A DNA stretch of 64,000 nt from Tenebrio molitor (taxonomy: Eukaryota > Arthropoda > Insecta > Coleoptera > Tenebrionidae), in assembly GCF_963966145.1 (NCBI RefSeq), contig NC_091053.1, forward strand, positions 17,174,001 to 17,238,000. Direction: 5' to 3'. Below are positions 11,751 to 22,698 of this stretch, one piece after another. Numbering within the stretch: position 1 is the stretch's first letter; each line of letters opens with the position of its first letter. A program made the position numbers and the translations under genes. The notes beneath the pieces were generated by a model that did no database searches, had not been told where the DNA came from, and was given only the letters and a program-made list of their open reading frames with translations.

Positions 11751-11980
11751 TAGAATATAGCCTAAGGGAGTCCGTTTCGGCTCAGGGACGCGAGGGTCGC
11801 GGGTTCAATTCCGACCCAGGGCGAAATTTAAAAAAAAAAAAAAGGCTATATTCTATCTCGTGATTCGGAAGTCACGTTAAGCCATTGGTCCCTGTCTATT
11901 GAGTTGGTCATCATGCCCCTCATAGATTTGTAAACCAGTCCTAGACTGTGTAACAAATTTTAATTTATAATAATAATTTA
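11751..11980 (+). mobile_element. tRNA-derived SINE, family 1, copy 1
   Basis: The head contains a pol III B box (GGTTCAATTCC, 11802-11812) inside a T-arm-like stem (GGGTC...GACCC). It is bracketed by a perfect 12-bp complementary pair, TAGAATATAGCC (11751-11762) and GGCTATATTCTA (11844-11855), after an A-tract. A second hairpin, CGTGA/TCACG, follows at about 11859. The body contains GTTAAGCCATTGGTCCC, a motif I associate with insect SINEs, and the end is TAATAATAA. A second copy lies inverted at 59424-59626. No A box is obvious, so promoter activity is uncertain. Confidence 0.7.
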
Positions 11981-12413
11981 CCTACAATGGACCGTCGGCT
12001 TGTAAAGTATAATCCTACTTGTCATAAATCAACCGAATTCGTAGACACCACAACTTCACCAGGGCCGTCTTGAACCTTCCATGCTTCCAGACAATTACAT
12101 TTTAAAATAAGACTTTATAAAAATAAAAAGGAATATTTATTGAACATCTTGTACATTATTAATCAATCGTTATCACTGTCACTATTGCTGTCTTCATCAC
12201 GAAGCAATGAACAGAAGTAAAATGATCAAAATACCTGGCAACTGAGGTAAACTACAGTTTTTCTTAGAATACGACCCTGTTTAATCCACACAGCAAACCA
12301 GACATGGGTCAAGCGCCGTAATTTATGGTACCAGGTAGCGTCTTCATAAACCTATTGTACAAGCATTTAACTGTTCAACAATAGGATAACGTATTTTTTC
12401 CGTGCCAAGTATA

Positions 12414-13588
12414 CTATCAAGTAATAGTGCAGTGCTTATCAACATAATTACCGGCGCCTCGCCTCCGCATTTTGACTTTGTTGTGTATTACGTTCTGCGT
12501 CAATGTTAAGGAATTTCCTCACGATATGACATGAGTATAATAATATACCTTTTTGAATTTCAACTACCAATGTGTTCCCTAAATCCAGAATTTTTAAATT
12601 TTTAAAAAGAGATCGCGGAACTATTCCCGTTGCTGAAATTATAAGTGGTAAAATAGAATTTTTTTCTAAACTCCAAAGATTTATCATAGCAACGGAGAGA
12701 GCTCTAAATATTTATTAATTTTTGTGTTAAGTATATGTCTGTGTTATATTATGGGAATTTGGAACAGCTATATCTAAAAGATATGCTTGCTTTTGTTGTT
12801 TATTTAAAATAATAATGTCTGGTCTGTTATGCTGAATGTGAATGTCAGTTAAAATTGTGCGATCAAAATATAATTTGTAATTGTCATTTTCTAAACAACT
12901 TTCTGGTTTATAAATGTAATGTGCTTGTGTATCCTTTAATAAATTGAATTTAACAGCTAAATTTATGTGTATAATTTTAGCGAATATATCATGACGTTTC
13001 TTATATTCGCTTTGAGCCAAAACGGTGCAAGAAGAAATGACGTGTTCAATGGATTCCCCTTCAGTTCCGCAAATCCTACATTTATCGATGATCGATTTTA
13101 AACCGCATATGTGTTTTTTATAATTTCTTGTATTTATAACACGATCTTGTATTGCAAATATAAAACCCTCAGTCTCAGGATGAATATTTGATTTTTTAAG
13201 CCATGCATGAGAAGCCTGAATATTAATTTCTGGTTGTTCTAGTTCTTTAAAATATCTCCCATGTAAAGACTTCTGTTTTATTTATATTTGCTATAGTGTC
13301 AGGTATATTTGGCTCAACAATATCTGAAAATATATTATCACTTAAATTAAATCTTTCAATAGCTCATTTAGGATGGTGTTTACTAAATTTGGTAAAAAGA
13401 ACTCTAGTTTTAATGTTTATGTTCTGTAAATTAGTTTTGGACCATTTTATAACACCGAAAGAATAGGTCAGTAATGGAACAGCATATGTATTAACTGCTT
13501 TAATTAAATTATTACCGTTTAATTTTGATTTTAAAATAGATTTAATTCTTAAATAAAATTGTTTTTCTAAATTTTCAAGTTCATGGTG
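12414..13588 (-). pseudogene. R4/Dong element, 3' part with RT tail, CCHC and endonuclease (broken)
   Basis: On the minus strand this matches the C-terminal third of the element at 47433-51150: the CCHC region is interrupted by small indels, and the endonuclease part reads NRPDIIILNKQQKQAYLLDI. About 150 bp that copy B has at 48408-48555 are missing here, between short TAAATT repeats. The 5' side stops at about 13578-13588 and joins directly to an ACE exon. Together with 7165-7225 it is one element split by the 5.2-kb TIR transposon. Confidence 0.85.
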
Positions 13589-14830
13589 ATAAACTAGATA
13601 TTTCTGATGGTCTCCTACCGGCTCATATCTTAGGAGACATGTTTGCGCAACGGTGGGGTCCCCTAGCTCGAGTGGTCAAACCGTTCCCCAATGCAAGCAT
13701 AATCGATATTGATCAGGCTCTGGCTGACCAAAAGTACACTGTCTTGGAAATGTTCAAGACTGCTGATCATTTCTTTAAATCTATGGGACTACTTCCCAAC
13801 GACATTTGTTATAATACTAGTGCAGGAGCTGTGATCGAAAAACCTTCTGCGACGGCCAGAACTACAGGTGATAACATCAAACTGCAATTGAAACAAGTCA
13901 AAAATTCATATTTTAGGATTCTAATGTGTACCGAAGTCAGCGACTACTATTTCCCAGCTGTTCATCACGAAATGGGTCACATCCAGTACTATCTGCAGTA
14001 CGCCAAGCAACCTTACATACATACTGCGGAACGCACCAAATCCAGGCTTCCACGAAGCTATCGGTGAGACCATCGCATTGTCAGTCTCCTCAACCAAACA
14101 CTTGCAAAAGATCCACCTCCTCCACGATTACGAAGACAACTACGAATCTACGATCAACACGCTGATGGACATGGCATTACAAAAAGTTGCTATGGTACCT
14201 TGCTGTTTGATCATCGACAAGTGGAGATGGGACGTCTTCAGTGGAGCCGTCACTCGAGACAATTGGAATTCGCACTGGTGGGAGTACCGGAAAAAGTATC
14301 AAAAGTTGAAGCCACCAGTGGCGAGATCGGAGACCGATTTTGATCCAGGATCACAGTTTCACGTGGCTGCAGGCGAGCCATATATGGAGTAAGCATCGAT
14401 AGTGATCGTGATTCCTTTGAGTGATTTTTTCTAGGTATTTTGTGGCCCACATTGTCCAGTTCCAATTTTATAGAGGTCTGTGTATTGCTGCCGGTGAATA
14501 TAATCCAGATAATAAAAAGGTACCTCTGCATCAATGCGATTTCTATGAGTCTAAAGCGGCTGGTGAAAAACTGAGGTATGAACATCTGCCATTTGGTGAT
14601 GGTTAGATTTAAGGTGATGAGGTTCTAGGAATAGTCTATCTCTCGGTGCTAGTAAACACTGGAAGGACGTCTTGGAAACAATGACCGGGGAAAGAAAATT
14701 GGATGCGACTGCACTTTTGGAGTATTTCGAACCTTTGCACAAATACTTGAAGGAAAAGAATTTGACCAATATGCTTTTTGGTAACTTCAACTTGCTTCTC
14801 TTCAGCGTTATCTTAGCAATCGTCTTGTGA
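13589..14830 (+). pseudogene. Ance: Angiotensin-converting enzyme (M2 peptidase) pseudogene 1, 5' truncated
   Basis: M2 zinc dipeptidyl carboxypeptidases trim small peptides outside the cell. Exons (by comparison with the copy at 30.7 kb): 13589-13867, 13917-14388, 14435-14575, 14629-14830, with introns of 49, 46 and 53 nt and GT-AG ends. The zinc site VHHEMGHIQYY is intact (about 13961-13993), as are WRWDVFSG and a C-terminal hydrophobic tail that could anchor the protein or direct a GPI anchor. Breaks: the 5' half is replaced by R4 sequence; 43 bp are deleted before 13850 between CTTCT repeats, shifting the frame; a small insertion near 14020 shifts it again, just before the third zinc ligand region. 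Introns show that it arose by DNA duplication, not retrocopying. Confidence 0.9.
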
Positions 14831-15729
14831 TCTTTCGTGAAGACGATCACGATCGATGATTGGAGGTAATTCTATTGGGATCAGCTCCACATTTTAGGAG
14901 AACCTCAACACAAGACTTCAACCCTTTTTCGTAAAAACAGTTACAGTCGCCTTGTTGCATTCCGTCCACTGATTTGTTGTTGGTTCATATCCAAATACAT
15001 AAATTTCTTGAAACTTCAATTCTTCAGTTATTAACCACTCACAATATTCTTACAAGTGACTGTCTCAATTGTCTCAATTGTGACGAGCAAAATGAATAAA
15101 ATGGGTTTATTTCTAATAATGATCCTACATTCCGCTACCTTCTTTTTTTTATAATTCCAGTCTGCCAGTTCTGAAATTGTTCATTATCGACGACAATTTG
15201 CACTGACTAAGACCACCCATACTTGACCTCACAACCGTTGCGAAAATAATTTGGTCTTAAAAACTTTTTTGCTCAATTGAGTAAAAAACCACTTTCGTTT
15301 TGAAAAAACTGTTTTAGTAAAAAGTACGACTCAGGATGAAAAACAATGACACTGAGGTAAACACACTGTATATTATATAAATTATACATACCTATTATTA
15401 TGGATTTGAAGGAATTAGAAACAGGTGATAGCTAAAATATGAAATAAATACTTCGGATTCAAATCTATTTAAATATTAATAAAAAAAACTCCGTCTATTA
15501 TTAAAAAAATCATTTAAAAACTTTGATTTTTCTGTCGAGAAATCGACATTAAATCTCCACTCAAAATCTGACTGTTTCTCTTCAAGAAATGTTAAATTTG
15601 ACTATGCACTAAAGTAGGCATGTTTTTTCCTTCAATTTAATTTTATTTTCTGTTATGATTTATGGAGAACTTCGGGAACATTTGTCCGCATGGATAGGAA
15701 TCTAGCATGTGTTTCTTGCTACAGATAGG
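14831..15729. other. Spacer downstream of ACE pseudogene 1
   Basis: AT-rich sequence without convincing coding potential. A 10-bp tandem repeat (TGTCTCAATT twice) lies at about 15061-15080. Part of it may be the former 3' UTR of the ACE copy. Confidence 0.4.
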
Positions 15730-15907
15730 TTTGGAGTCAGGTCGTAGATTGTACTGATGGGTAGAGATTTGACCCGGCATTCCACTATCAACATCTGGTG
15801 AGATGTGGAAAAGGAAACCCATGAAAAAAATCCACACCACAACTGGGATTCGAACCTGACACTTCTCTAATGCAAAGCGGCACGTTAAACGCTTGGCTAC
15901 AGTGTTC
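15730..15907 (-). mobile_element. tRNA-derived SINE, family 2, copy 1
   Basis: Read on the minus strand, the head has TAGCCAAGCGTTTAACG (A-box region, 15883-15899) and a perfect B box GGTTCGAATCCC (15845-15856), the spacing of a pol III promoter derived from a tRNA. The body includes GTCAAATCTCTACCCATCAG (with one base difference), shared with a second copy at 42425-42626. It is not a tRNA gene: the acceptor stem and anticodon arm do not close and the sequence runs on for about 100 bp. Confidence 0.75.
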
Positions 15908-16059
15908 AGTGAAAACTTACAATCTGTCAAACGTCCTTATATGGACGTAGAAGTAATAATGGGAATTATTTTTTTTACAATAAAAAGTTCTTAACCCACA
16001 AGAATTTTTCTGATTTTCTTTGTACAACACGATGGTTTCTAAGAGCCGAAACCTTTGAG

Positions 16060-16225
16060 GAAACCGTTTTATTTTCGTAATAAGAATAAAACAAAATTGA
16101 CGGAGTATGAAAAACTCTTACCAGGAAATCTTAACAAACGTGGTTAACAACAATTTTTTTCAAGTAACTGTGTCACATAAATATTTCGTAACTAATTTTT
16201 TTCGGAGAGCTTTTATTGTGTGAAA
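16060..16225 (+). repeat. Internally deleted remnant of the repeated unit (copy D)
   Basis: 16060-16195 matches the start of the unit (TTGACGGAGTATGAAAAACTC, with TTAACAAACGTGGTTAAC), then jumps to TTTTTTCGGAGAGCTTTTATTGTG, which in copy C lies just upstream of the secreted-peptide gene. About 1.4 kb between these points, including the peptide gene, is missing. It shows that a fourth copy existed. Confidence 0.7.
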
Positions 16226-17295
16226 CACTTGCTTCTTATGTGTTTTGCATGTACCGAGTGACTATAAATGATTGAAGCAAAATAGTGGATTGGCAACACT
16301 GATGCAGTTGGTAGTGCAAATTTTCTCGTGCATCATTTCTATTTAGGTTAGGTTAAGTCACAAAGTACATTGTTTTGTTTGTTTGTTTGTGATTTTAAGA
16401 TAGCACCCTAGATTTTCACATTCGACTATACAAACCCAATACCGTTGGAAAGCTTGTTAAAAAAGCTTTCGACCAGTGCAATAATAAATGCTGGGTGCCA
16501 TTTGAAAAAAATGAGTTTTTGACATTTTTACTTTGTTATATTTAAAAAATCGCAGTAGGCATATGCGACTAAGCACGTTATTGAGTAAACACTTAGCAGA
16601 TGCGGCAAACATTCAGAAATCAGACAGCGTCAATTATTTTAATTTATGTGCAACTATTTGGAAGGTACGAATTTTCGAAGAGACCCCGGCAATTCGGAAT
16701 TCTGGTAAAAAAAAGCGCCACTGATCAAAAACGATGGCAGATACTCGTGAGTAAAAACGACCTGTGTAGATTTGATTCACAATTAGCATAGAATCCAAAA
16801 ATGAAATCAAACTGGGTAGGTTCCATTTAAAAAAACATAACTTTAGTGTTTTTATAATATTGGGACACTGTATATATATTTTCCGAATATGCAGTATAAG
16901 CGTAGTTATCATCTAGAAAAAAGAAGTTGATATCTTTAATAACAAACAAGTTATGGAGCTTTTTCTCAACTCTCAGACACCTGTATGTATTTAGTTTCCG
17001 CATCAGAAAGTTTTTATTTGCGTGAATCTCTTATGTAGCAAATCCCAGAAATAGGAAAAAATATCAATAATGAAAGGTATCAGTGTAATAAACCATTTAT
17101 ATTTATTCTTTTTTTAACCGATTATTTGCATTTCTTTATGAAATTCAAACCACAACGACAATTTTTTGTGTAAATTGTTTTGCATTATACTCCATGATTT
17201 GTTTACTAACGCAATTAACGTTGACCAATGTCATTACATTGGCTAATAAAAAATATTGTGTTCCATAATAATTGCCAACTAATGATGTACGAGTA
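16226..17295. other. Spacer with simple repeats
   Basis: Contains a (TTTG)n run at about 16373-16392 and AT-rich sequence. No gene is visible. Confidence 0.4.
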
Positions 17296-17797
17296 TACAG
17301 GGTGATTTTGAAAGTTGTGCAGATATTTTAATCACGAGCTACTGGCTTCATGTAGAACTCGGAAAAAATATTTTAAAAATACTGTCAAAAAATAAAATAA
17401 GATTTATTTTTTGAGCTACAATTTTTTTTAATTGCTTTTAGTTTTCTACGTTATTCCACAACCTCGTAGGTAAAATTTCGGCACATTTTAAAATACACCC
17501 ATGTTTTAGAAAATGTACGCCAATGCGAAGTAACCTATAGGAAATATGCTTTAAAACAAGGAAACCGCATTGGTGTACGTTTTATAAAATATGATATACA
17601 GGGTGTATTTTTAAAATGTGCCGAAATTTTACCTACGAGGTTGTTTGACAACGTAGAAGAATAAAAGCAATTAAAAAAAATTCTAGTTCAAAAAATAAAT
17701 GTCATTTTATTTTTTGACATAGAATTTTTTAAATATTTTTCCGAGTTCTACATGCTCGTGGTTAAAATATCTGCACAACTTTCAAAATCACCCTGTA
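17296..17797. mobile_element. Foldback MITE with TACAGGGTG ends
   Basis: TACAGGGTG at the left and CACCCTGTA at the right enclose two long inverted arms of about 210 bp each around a short centre. The subterminal arm (CTACTGGCTTCATGTAGAAC) and the inner CCTCGTAGGTAAAATTTCGG segment recur at 45144-45665 and, as a half element, at 21878-22169. The terminal ~35 bp differ from those of the 45-kb copy. No coding capacity; probably mobilised in trans by a TA-targeting transposase. Confidence 0.85.
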
Positions 17798-18331
17798 TGT
17801 ATTGCATTTTTTGGCGGAATAAACTGTTTATTTACAAGACTGTCGGAAAGTCTATCTTATTGCTTGTCGACGTTCAATTAACTTTTTGTTCTCGTACTTC
17901 CTACGATGTTTCCTGTTCAATTAGTACTTAATTAATACATAACTGTAGTAATAACAAGCGATACCAAATACATGCAAGCATTTGGTAACTGAAGTGTGCC
18001 AAACTCTTAACGACAGCTACTCTGATTAAAGCTACTCTCATAAGTTACTTATAGTGCGCTGCATTTAATTAAAAATGTTACCGTTTGTTTGGGTAAATCT
18101 CATATGATTTTTCATGGAAATTAACTAATTTTTTTGTTTGACACTGTCAGAATTTGAGAATTTTCCCCTGTGTGAACGGAGCTTATCAAATCGACACGTC
18201 AAGATAATTTTAAAGATTTTTTTCTAATATCTTATACTGTTTCTACGGTGCATTTGAGCTCACTCGTTATGTTTCAGTAAAAGACGCTTTTCTCTACTAT
18301 CCATTTAAACTAAACTCCCGCACTGTCAAAG

Positions 18332-19808
18332 TAGTCCAATCAATAGGGAGTTTTACCTTGCAAAAGGTACAGAAAAGTTCATACTTGGCAGGTATCTTCT
18401 ATCAGGCATATTATTAATATTGTTGAGTTTGCGACCTTGGGGGGTTGCCGCTCGCCCCGCCATACTGGAGAATAGGGGTGGAAAATCCCATTTCTGCGAT
18501 TATTTCATTATCCGTGCGAGATACGTCTATCTAAGTTATTATAGAAAATGTAGAGCGTACAATTCTCTACATTTTTTGTTCTTTATGTTTTTTTTTGTCA
18601 GATCAATAGTTTCGTAGTTACAGCGTGTAGAATTCGAGAATTTCTTTTATTTTTGTACTTTTTATTCTTTTCCACACCACTACAGAGGTAGAGCAATAGG
18701 GTGCGTTTTTTTCTTACGTAGTGTCCCCGGTGGGCATAGTCCACGACGCAATAGAAGTTTACTGTTTTACTCTTTTTGATCTTTTTGTAACGTAGACGGA
18801 TCCAAATGATCTGGATCGATCGGTATAGATGAGCTGAATTCATCAGAGTTTATGAATTCGGGAATTCCTCTTAAGAAGTTTCCTCTAATTCCTCAGGGTC
18901 ATCATCATCATCATCAAAATCACCTGGTGTTTGCCAAAACAGAAATTCATTGATTTCAGGTATTTGTTCGTCTTGATCTTCAGATTCTGGAACGTTTGTG
19001 ATTATTTCATTATCCGTGCAAGATACGTATACTAACTAATTACAAAAAATGTAGAACATACAATTCTCTACAATTTTTGTTCTTTACGTTTTTTTGTCAG
19101 ATCTATAGTTTCGTAGTTAGAGCCTGTAGAAATCGAGCATTTATTGTTTGCCCGTCTACGGGCATATCGGACTCTAACGTGTATTCTAATGAAACAGGTA
19201 AACGCCAAATGATCCTGATGATGATGATGATAACCCCGAGGAACAAGAGGAAAATTCTCAAGAGGAATTCCCAAATTCATAAACTCTGATGAATTCAGCT
19301 CATCTATACCGATCGATCCAGATCATTTGGATCCGTCTACGTTACAAAGAGATCAAAAAGAGTAAAACAGTAAACTTCTACTGCATCGTGGACTATGCCC
19401 ACCGGGGACACTACGTAAGAAAAAAACGCACCCTATTACTCTACCTCTGTGGTGGTATAAAAAAGAATAAAAAGTACAAAAATAAAAGAAATTCTCGAAT
19501 TCTACACGCTGTAACTACGAAACTATTGCTCTGACAAAAAAACATAAAGAACAAGAAATGTAGATAATTGTACGCTCTACATTTTCTATAATAACTTAGA
19601 TAGACGTATCTCGCACGGATAATGAAATAATCGCAGAAATGTGATTTTCCACCCCTATTCTCCAGTATGGCGGGGCGAGCGGCAACCCCCCAAGGTCGCA
19701 AACTCGGCAATATTAATAATATGCCTAATAGAAAATACCTGCCAAGTGTAAACTTTTCAGTACCTTTTGCAAGGTGGAGCCATTTTTATGTCTCTATTGA
19801 CTGGACTA
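18332..19808. repeat. 1.48-kb near-perfect palindrome
   Basis: Two inverted arms of about 620-660 bp run inward from TCCAATCAATAG (left) and CTATTGACTGGA (right). The closely matched core includes TTGCGACCTTGGGG (18428 onward) and its complement at about 19690. The spacer has an extra ~140-bp direct copy (about 19000-19140) of a block that lies in the left arm (18495-18640). Each arm carries an Asp/Glu-rich, coding-like patch: on the minus strand near 18995-18880, and degraded on the plus strand near 19197-19265. It may be a foldback transposon or an inverted duplication of a transposase 5' end. Confidence 0.85.
18873..18996 (-). other. Acidic, coding-like patch inside the palindrome arm
   Basis: The minus-strand frame reads PESEDQDEQIPEINEFLFW, then QTPGDF, six Asp residues and PEELEETS before a stop. 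Such composition is unlikely in random AT-rich DNA and resembles the acidic N-terminal region of several DNA transposases or an exon of a captured gene. The mirrored copy in the other arm keeps the Asp run but loses the frame. No start codon or splice site settles its extent. Confidence 0.4.
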
Positions 19809-19940
19809 ACGTGTTTGCAAGGTGCCGCACTGCCGTTCTGACTTCTGAGACACGAGAGGCTAAATAACCCAGGACGATCCTTATCAATACGCATGCGTTA
19901 GTAACTTGGGTGCTTTGTTGTTACATGCAGATATTTGTTA

Positions 19941-20500
19941 GTAAAGTAACGCTTAATAAGATTATATGGCAGCACTAAAATTATCCCAATAATGGAAACC
20001 AATATTGGCGTTAAGACGGTTGTCTCGGCTCGTGCAGCTGCATCTCTTTTCCTTAGTTCAGGGCTTAAGGTATAAGATTATATGGCCCTTTAAAAGTATT
20101 TGACCGGAGATAAACGTCCCTTTTGTCGCAATTGCAGTAGGCGGTCAGCCCAACCATAAATCATGCTTCAAGCAATTCTCTGTTGTGAATTCCAGAGCCG
20201 GCCTCAAAACAAATGCGTACCGATGAAATTATACTTATTTATTAAATATACAATACTATTACAAATCATCTTTACTGTTTTCAAGACACAAAGTACTAAA
20301 GGGAATTTCGTTACAATCACAAAATTTACAATAAACATCAAAAACATGTTCTATCACAAATTTTTAATCCCTGCCCTGAACCGAGGAAAAGGGATGCAGC
20401 TGCACGAGCGGAGACAACCATCTCAACGCCAATATTGGTTTCCATTATTGGGATAATTTTAGTGCTGCCATATAATCTTATACCTTAAGCGTTACTTTAC
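19941..20500. mobile_element. Foldback element, 560 bp
   Basis: Arms at 19941-20068 and 20363-20500 are inverted copies: GTAAAGTAACGCTTAA outside, CCAATAATGGAAACCAATAT in the middle, GCAGCTGCATC near the inner ends. The left arm lacks a few bases (GGTA) present in the right. The spacer has no gene. Confidence 0.8.
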
Positions 20501-21877
20501 TTTTTCTAATTTTAACATATAAAGTGACACTTTTCAAAATTAACTGACGTTGGGAAACGTCACACTTTTCGTAACTGGTTACGAAAAGTAAAATCTTTCC
20601 TAACTGGTTAGGAAAAATTTATTGTATCATCAGTTTGACACTGTCATATTTTTTGTTTTTAAGCAAAATAACCGTGCCTACTTACCTACTTGATATTTTA
20701 ACACAATAATAATTTATTATTAATGAAATTCATTACTTCGTTTAACGTTTGAAGAAACTTTTTTTTGTCAAAATTAGAAAAAATCTTGTATGTAACACAT
20801 TAGGAAATGCAATTTTGTGTAACTCGTGTGATTTTGCGGGATCTCGCTGCGCTCGTCCCGCAAATATTCCACTCGTTACACAAAATAACGCATTTCATAA
20901 CTGGTTACATAAATAGCTATTTCACGTTTGTTGTTGTAGAATCCTTGTTGGATTAAATATTAAAATTCACAGTTAACAGCTGACGCGCGAGTTCTGGGAC
21001 ACCTGTATAAATGAGTTTACTACATAAAGAAGGTCTTTTATTGTATTGTTTCTTATTAGATACGCAAGTGTTGTTCTAATTTTTAAACAATAAATTTGCG
21101 ATATTTTCTAAGTCCGTGAACGTCAAATTTAAATAACGCGCAAAATTATAGGACTTGCGCACAAGTATGGAATGGCCTGGGTCATTTAGCCTCTCGTTTC
21201 TGAGACTAGTAAGTTTTACTTTAACGTTGGCGCAAAAATTTGAAATTTCAAAATTGAATTTAAGTTTAATAAATTAGATTTCTTTCATTCAAAATGTTAC
21301 TTACACGAAATGGCTGATCAAAAAAAAAAAGATGTGAAATATAAAATAATACTGCTAACGGCCAGAGAGAAGCGGGGTATTGTTCATTATTGTCTGGAAA
21401 GAAGATAATTAACTCCATTAACATAACCAAACTTTTCTTGTTGACGTTCTTATAACTAGATTTTGTGTACAGGCAACTGAAAAGGTATGTCACCATAAGT
21501 ACACTAAAAAAAAAGTCAAACATTTTACACTGACATGCGGGAGTTTAATAAACGGATAGTATAAAACATGTCGTTAATAGCAACGTATTTTATGAAATTA
21601 TAAAATACGTCGTCAATAACAACGCATCTTATAGGATTAGAAAATGGACAGATATACATTATTCAATTAACATTTTATTCATCATTTTTACAGTAATAAT
21701 TTCAAAAGGGAAAAGTACAATTATTGGATTGGAAACTCAGGCCAGTACTTGAGCTAGAACTGCTACATTCTTCACTATTGGTGCTCTTGTTTAATGCGTC
21801 CCACCACCAAAGCATGTGTGACGCTGACGAAAGAACTTGAAAGAGACGATGCTCTGCAATTCCTCAACTTTGTTCGT
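20501..21877. other. Spacer with hairpin modules
   Basis: 20565-20615 has nested repeats of TAACTGGTTA(C/G)GAAAA. At about 20800-20937 a GC-rich hairpin (GGGATCTCGCTGCGCTCGTC) sits between inverted ACACAAAAT-type flanks and ends in AAATAGCTATTT, a module seen at several other loci. No gene is visible. Confidence 0.45.
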
Positions 21878-22169
21878 ACACCAATGCGGTTTCCTTGTTT
21901 TAAAGCATATTTCCTATAGGTTACTTCGCATTGGCGTAAATTTTATAAAACATGATATACAGGGTGTATTTTTAAAATGTGCCGAAATTTTACCTACGAG
22001 GTTGTAGGACAACGTGGAAAACTAAAGGCAATTTAAAAAAATTATAGTTCAAAATATAAATGTTATTTTATTTTTGACATAGAATTTTTTAAATATTTTT
22101 TCCGAGTTCTACATGAAGCCAGTAGCTCGGGGTTAAAATATCTGTACAACTTTCAATAACACCCAGTAT
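21878..22169. mobile_element. Half of a TACAGGGTG-family MITE
   Basis: Matches the right half of 17296-17797: ACACCAATGCGGTTTCCTTG, the internal GATATACAGGGTGTATTTTT, CCTACGAGGTTGT and the CATGAAGCCAGTAGCTCG subterminal block, ending ACACCCAGTA. The left arm is absent. Confidence 0.8.
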
Positions 22170-22579
22170 TTATACAAATGCGTGAGGCTATTTCTTGTTC
22201 TAACAATTCTTTTAATATTTTGTCCTTTCACGATTTCTATATTCTTTACTTTTATCTAATATACGAGTATGTATAAGGAAATTTTTGAGAAAAAAAATAA
22301 TAAAGTTGGAATAATTAAATTTTATAAAGAACAAAAACAAGTCAAAAAATCAAGTAGGTAAATCAAACAGTCAAATGTTACTGTCAATTTCATTCGTATG
22401 TGTTATTTGTTTTACAAAACATTTTCTAAAATGACTCATTTATTGAAACACAACGTATAGAAATTTTAATTTTGATTAGGTGCGTGGATAAAACTAAAAC
22501 AGGGGGAATTTCTTCATAAACTTGCTTATTGTCAACAAGCTGGAAGATGGCAATTCAAACATTGAATTCCATAATTTTA

Positions 22580-22698
22580 AGTACCGAGCGATCATTTAAA
22601 AAATAAATCGAGTTTGCTTTGGAGCCTATGCTATAGCATGGGTTGCCATAGATAACACGCCGACTAGATTTATTTTTTAATTGATCGCACCGTACTAA
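22580..22698. mobile_element. Small MITE, about 118 bp
   Basis: GTACCGAGCGATCATTTAAA at the left is inverted, with few changes, as TTTAATTGATCGCACCGTAC at the right; ATAAATC and GATTTAT continue the arms. A related single end occurs at about 35974 (GTACCGTACGATCAAATAAA). Confidence 0.75.

Larger units (their letters stand above)
7226..12411. mobile_element. TIR DNA transposon (TA target) carrying nested retroelements
   Basis: The 26-bp ends at 7226-7251 and 12386-12411 are perfect inverted repeats starting TACTTGGCACGG. Both sides are flanked by TA (7224-7225, 12412-12413), and the empty site with a single TA is preserved in copy B at 47493-47494. TA duplication fits Tc1/mariner/pogo-type elements. 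The interior is filled by a CR1/Jockey-like retrotransposon and a SINE; only about 200 bp on the left and 430 bp on the right remain as original sequence. Near the right end, the minus strand around 12219-12166 reads YFCSLLRDEDSNSDSDND followed by a stop. Such an acidic end would suit a pogo-type transposase, but the frame closes just upstream, so this is weak. Confidence 0.8.

Noticed and set aside
11765..11825. Possible tRNA gene (B box on the plus strand)
   Set aside because: No cloverleaf or A box, and the sequence is repeated with a SINE body at 59424-59626.
12166..12219. Acidic C-terminus of a pogo-type transposase on the minus strand
   Set aside because: The ending is suggestive, but the frame closes immediately upstream and no DDE motif is visible. 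It is mentioned only within the TIR element entry.
7165..13588. LTR retrotransposon suggested by repeated sequence at both sides of a coding block
   Set aside because: The end repeats are inverted, not direct. The coding blocks are non-LTR types, and the empty site in copy B shows a TIR element with TA duplication.
15845..15907. Possible tRNA gene (A and B boxes on the minus strand)
   Set aside because: Acceptor and anticodon stems do not close, and the same head with a shared body recurs at 42425-42626, so it is a SINE head.
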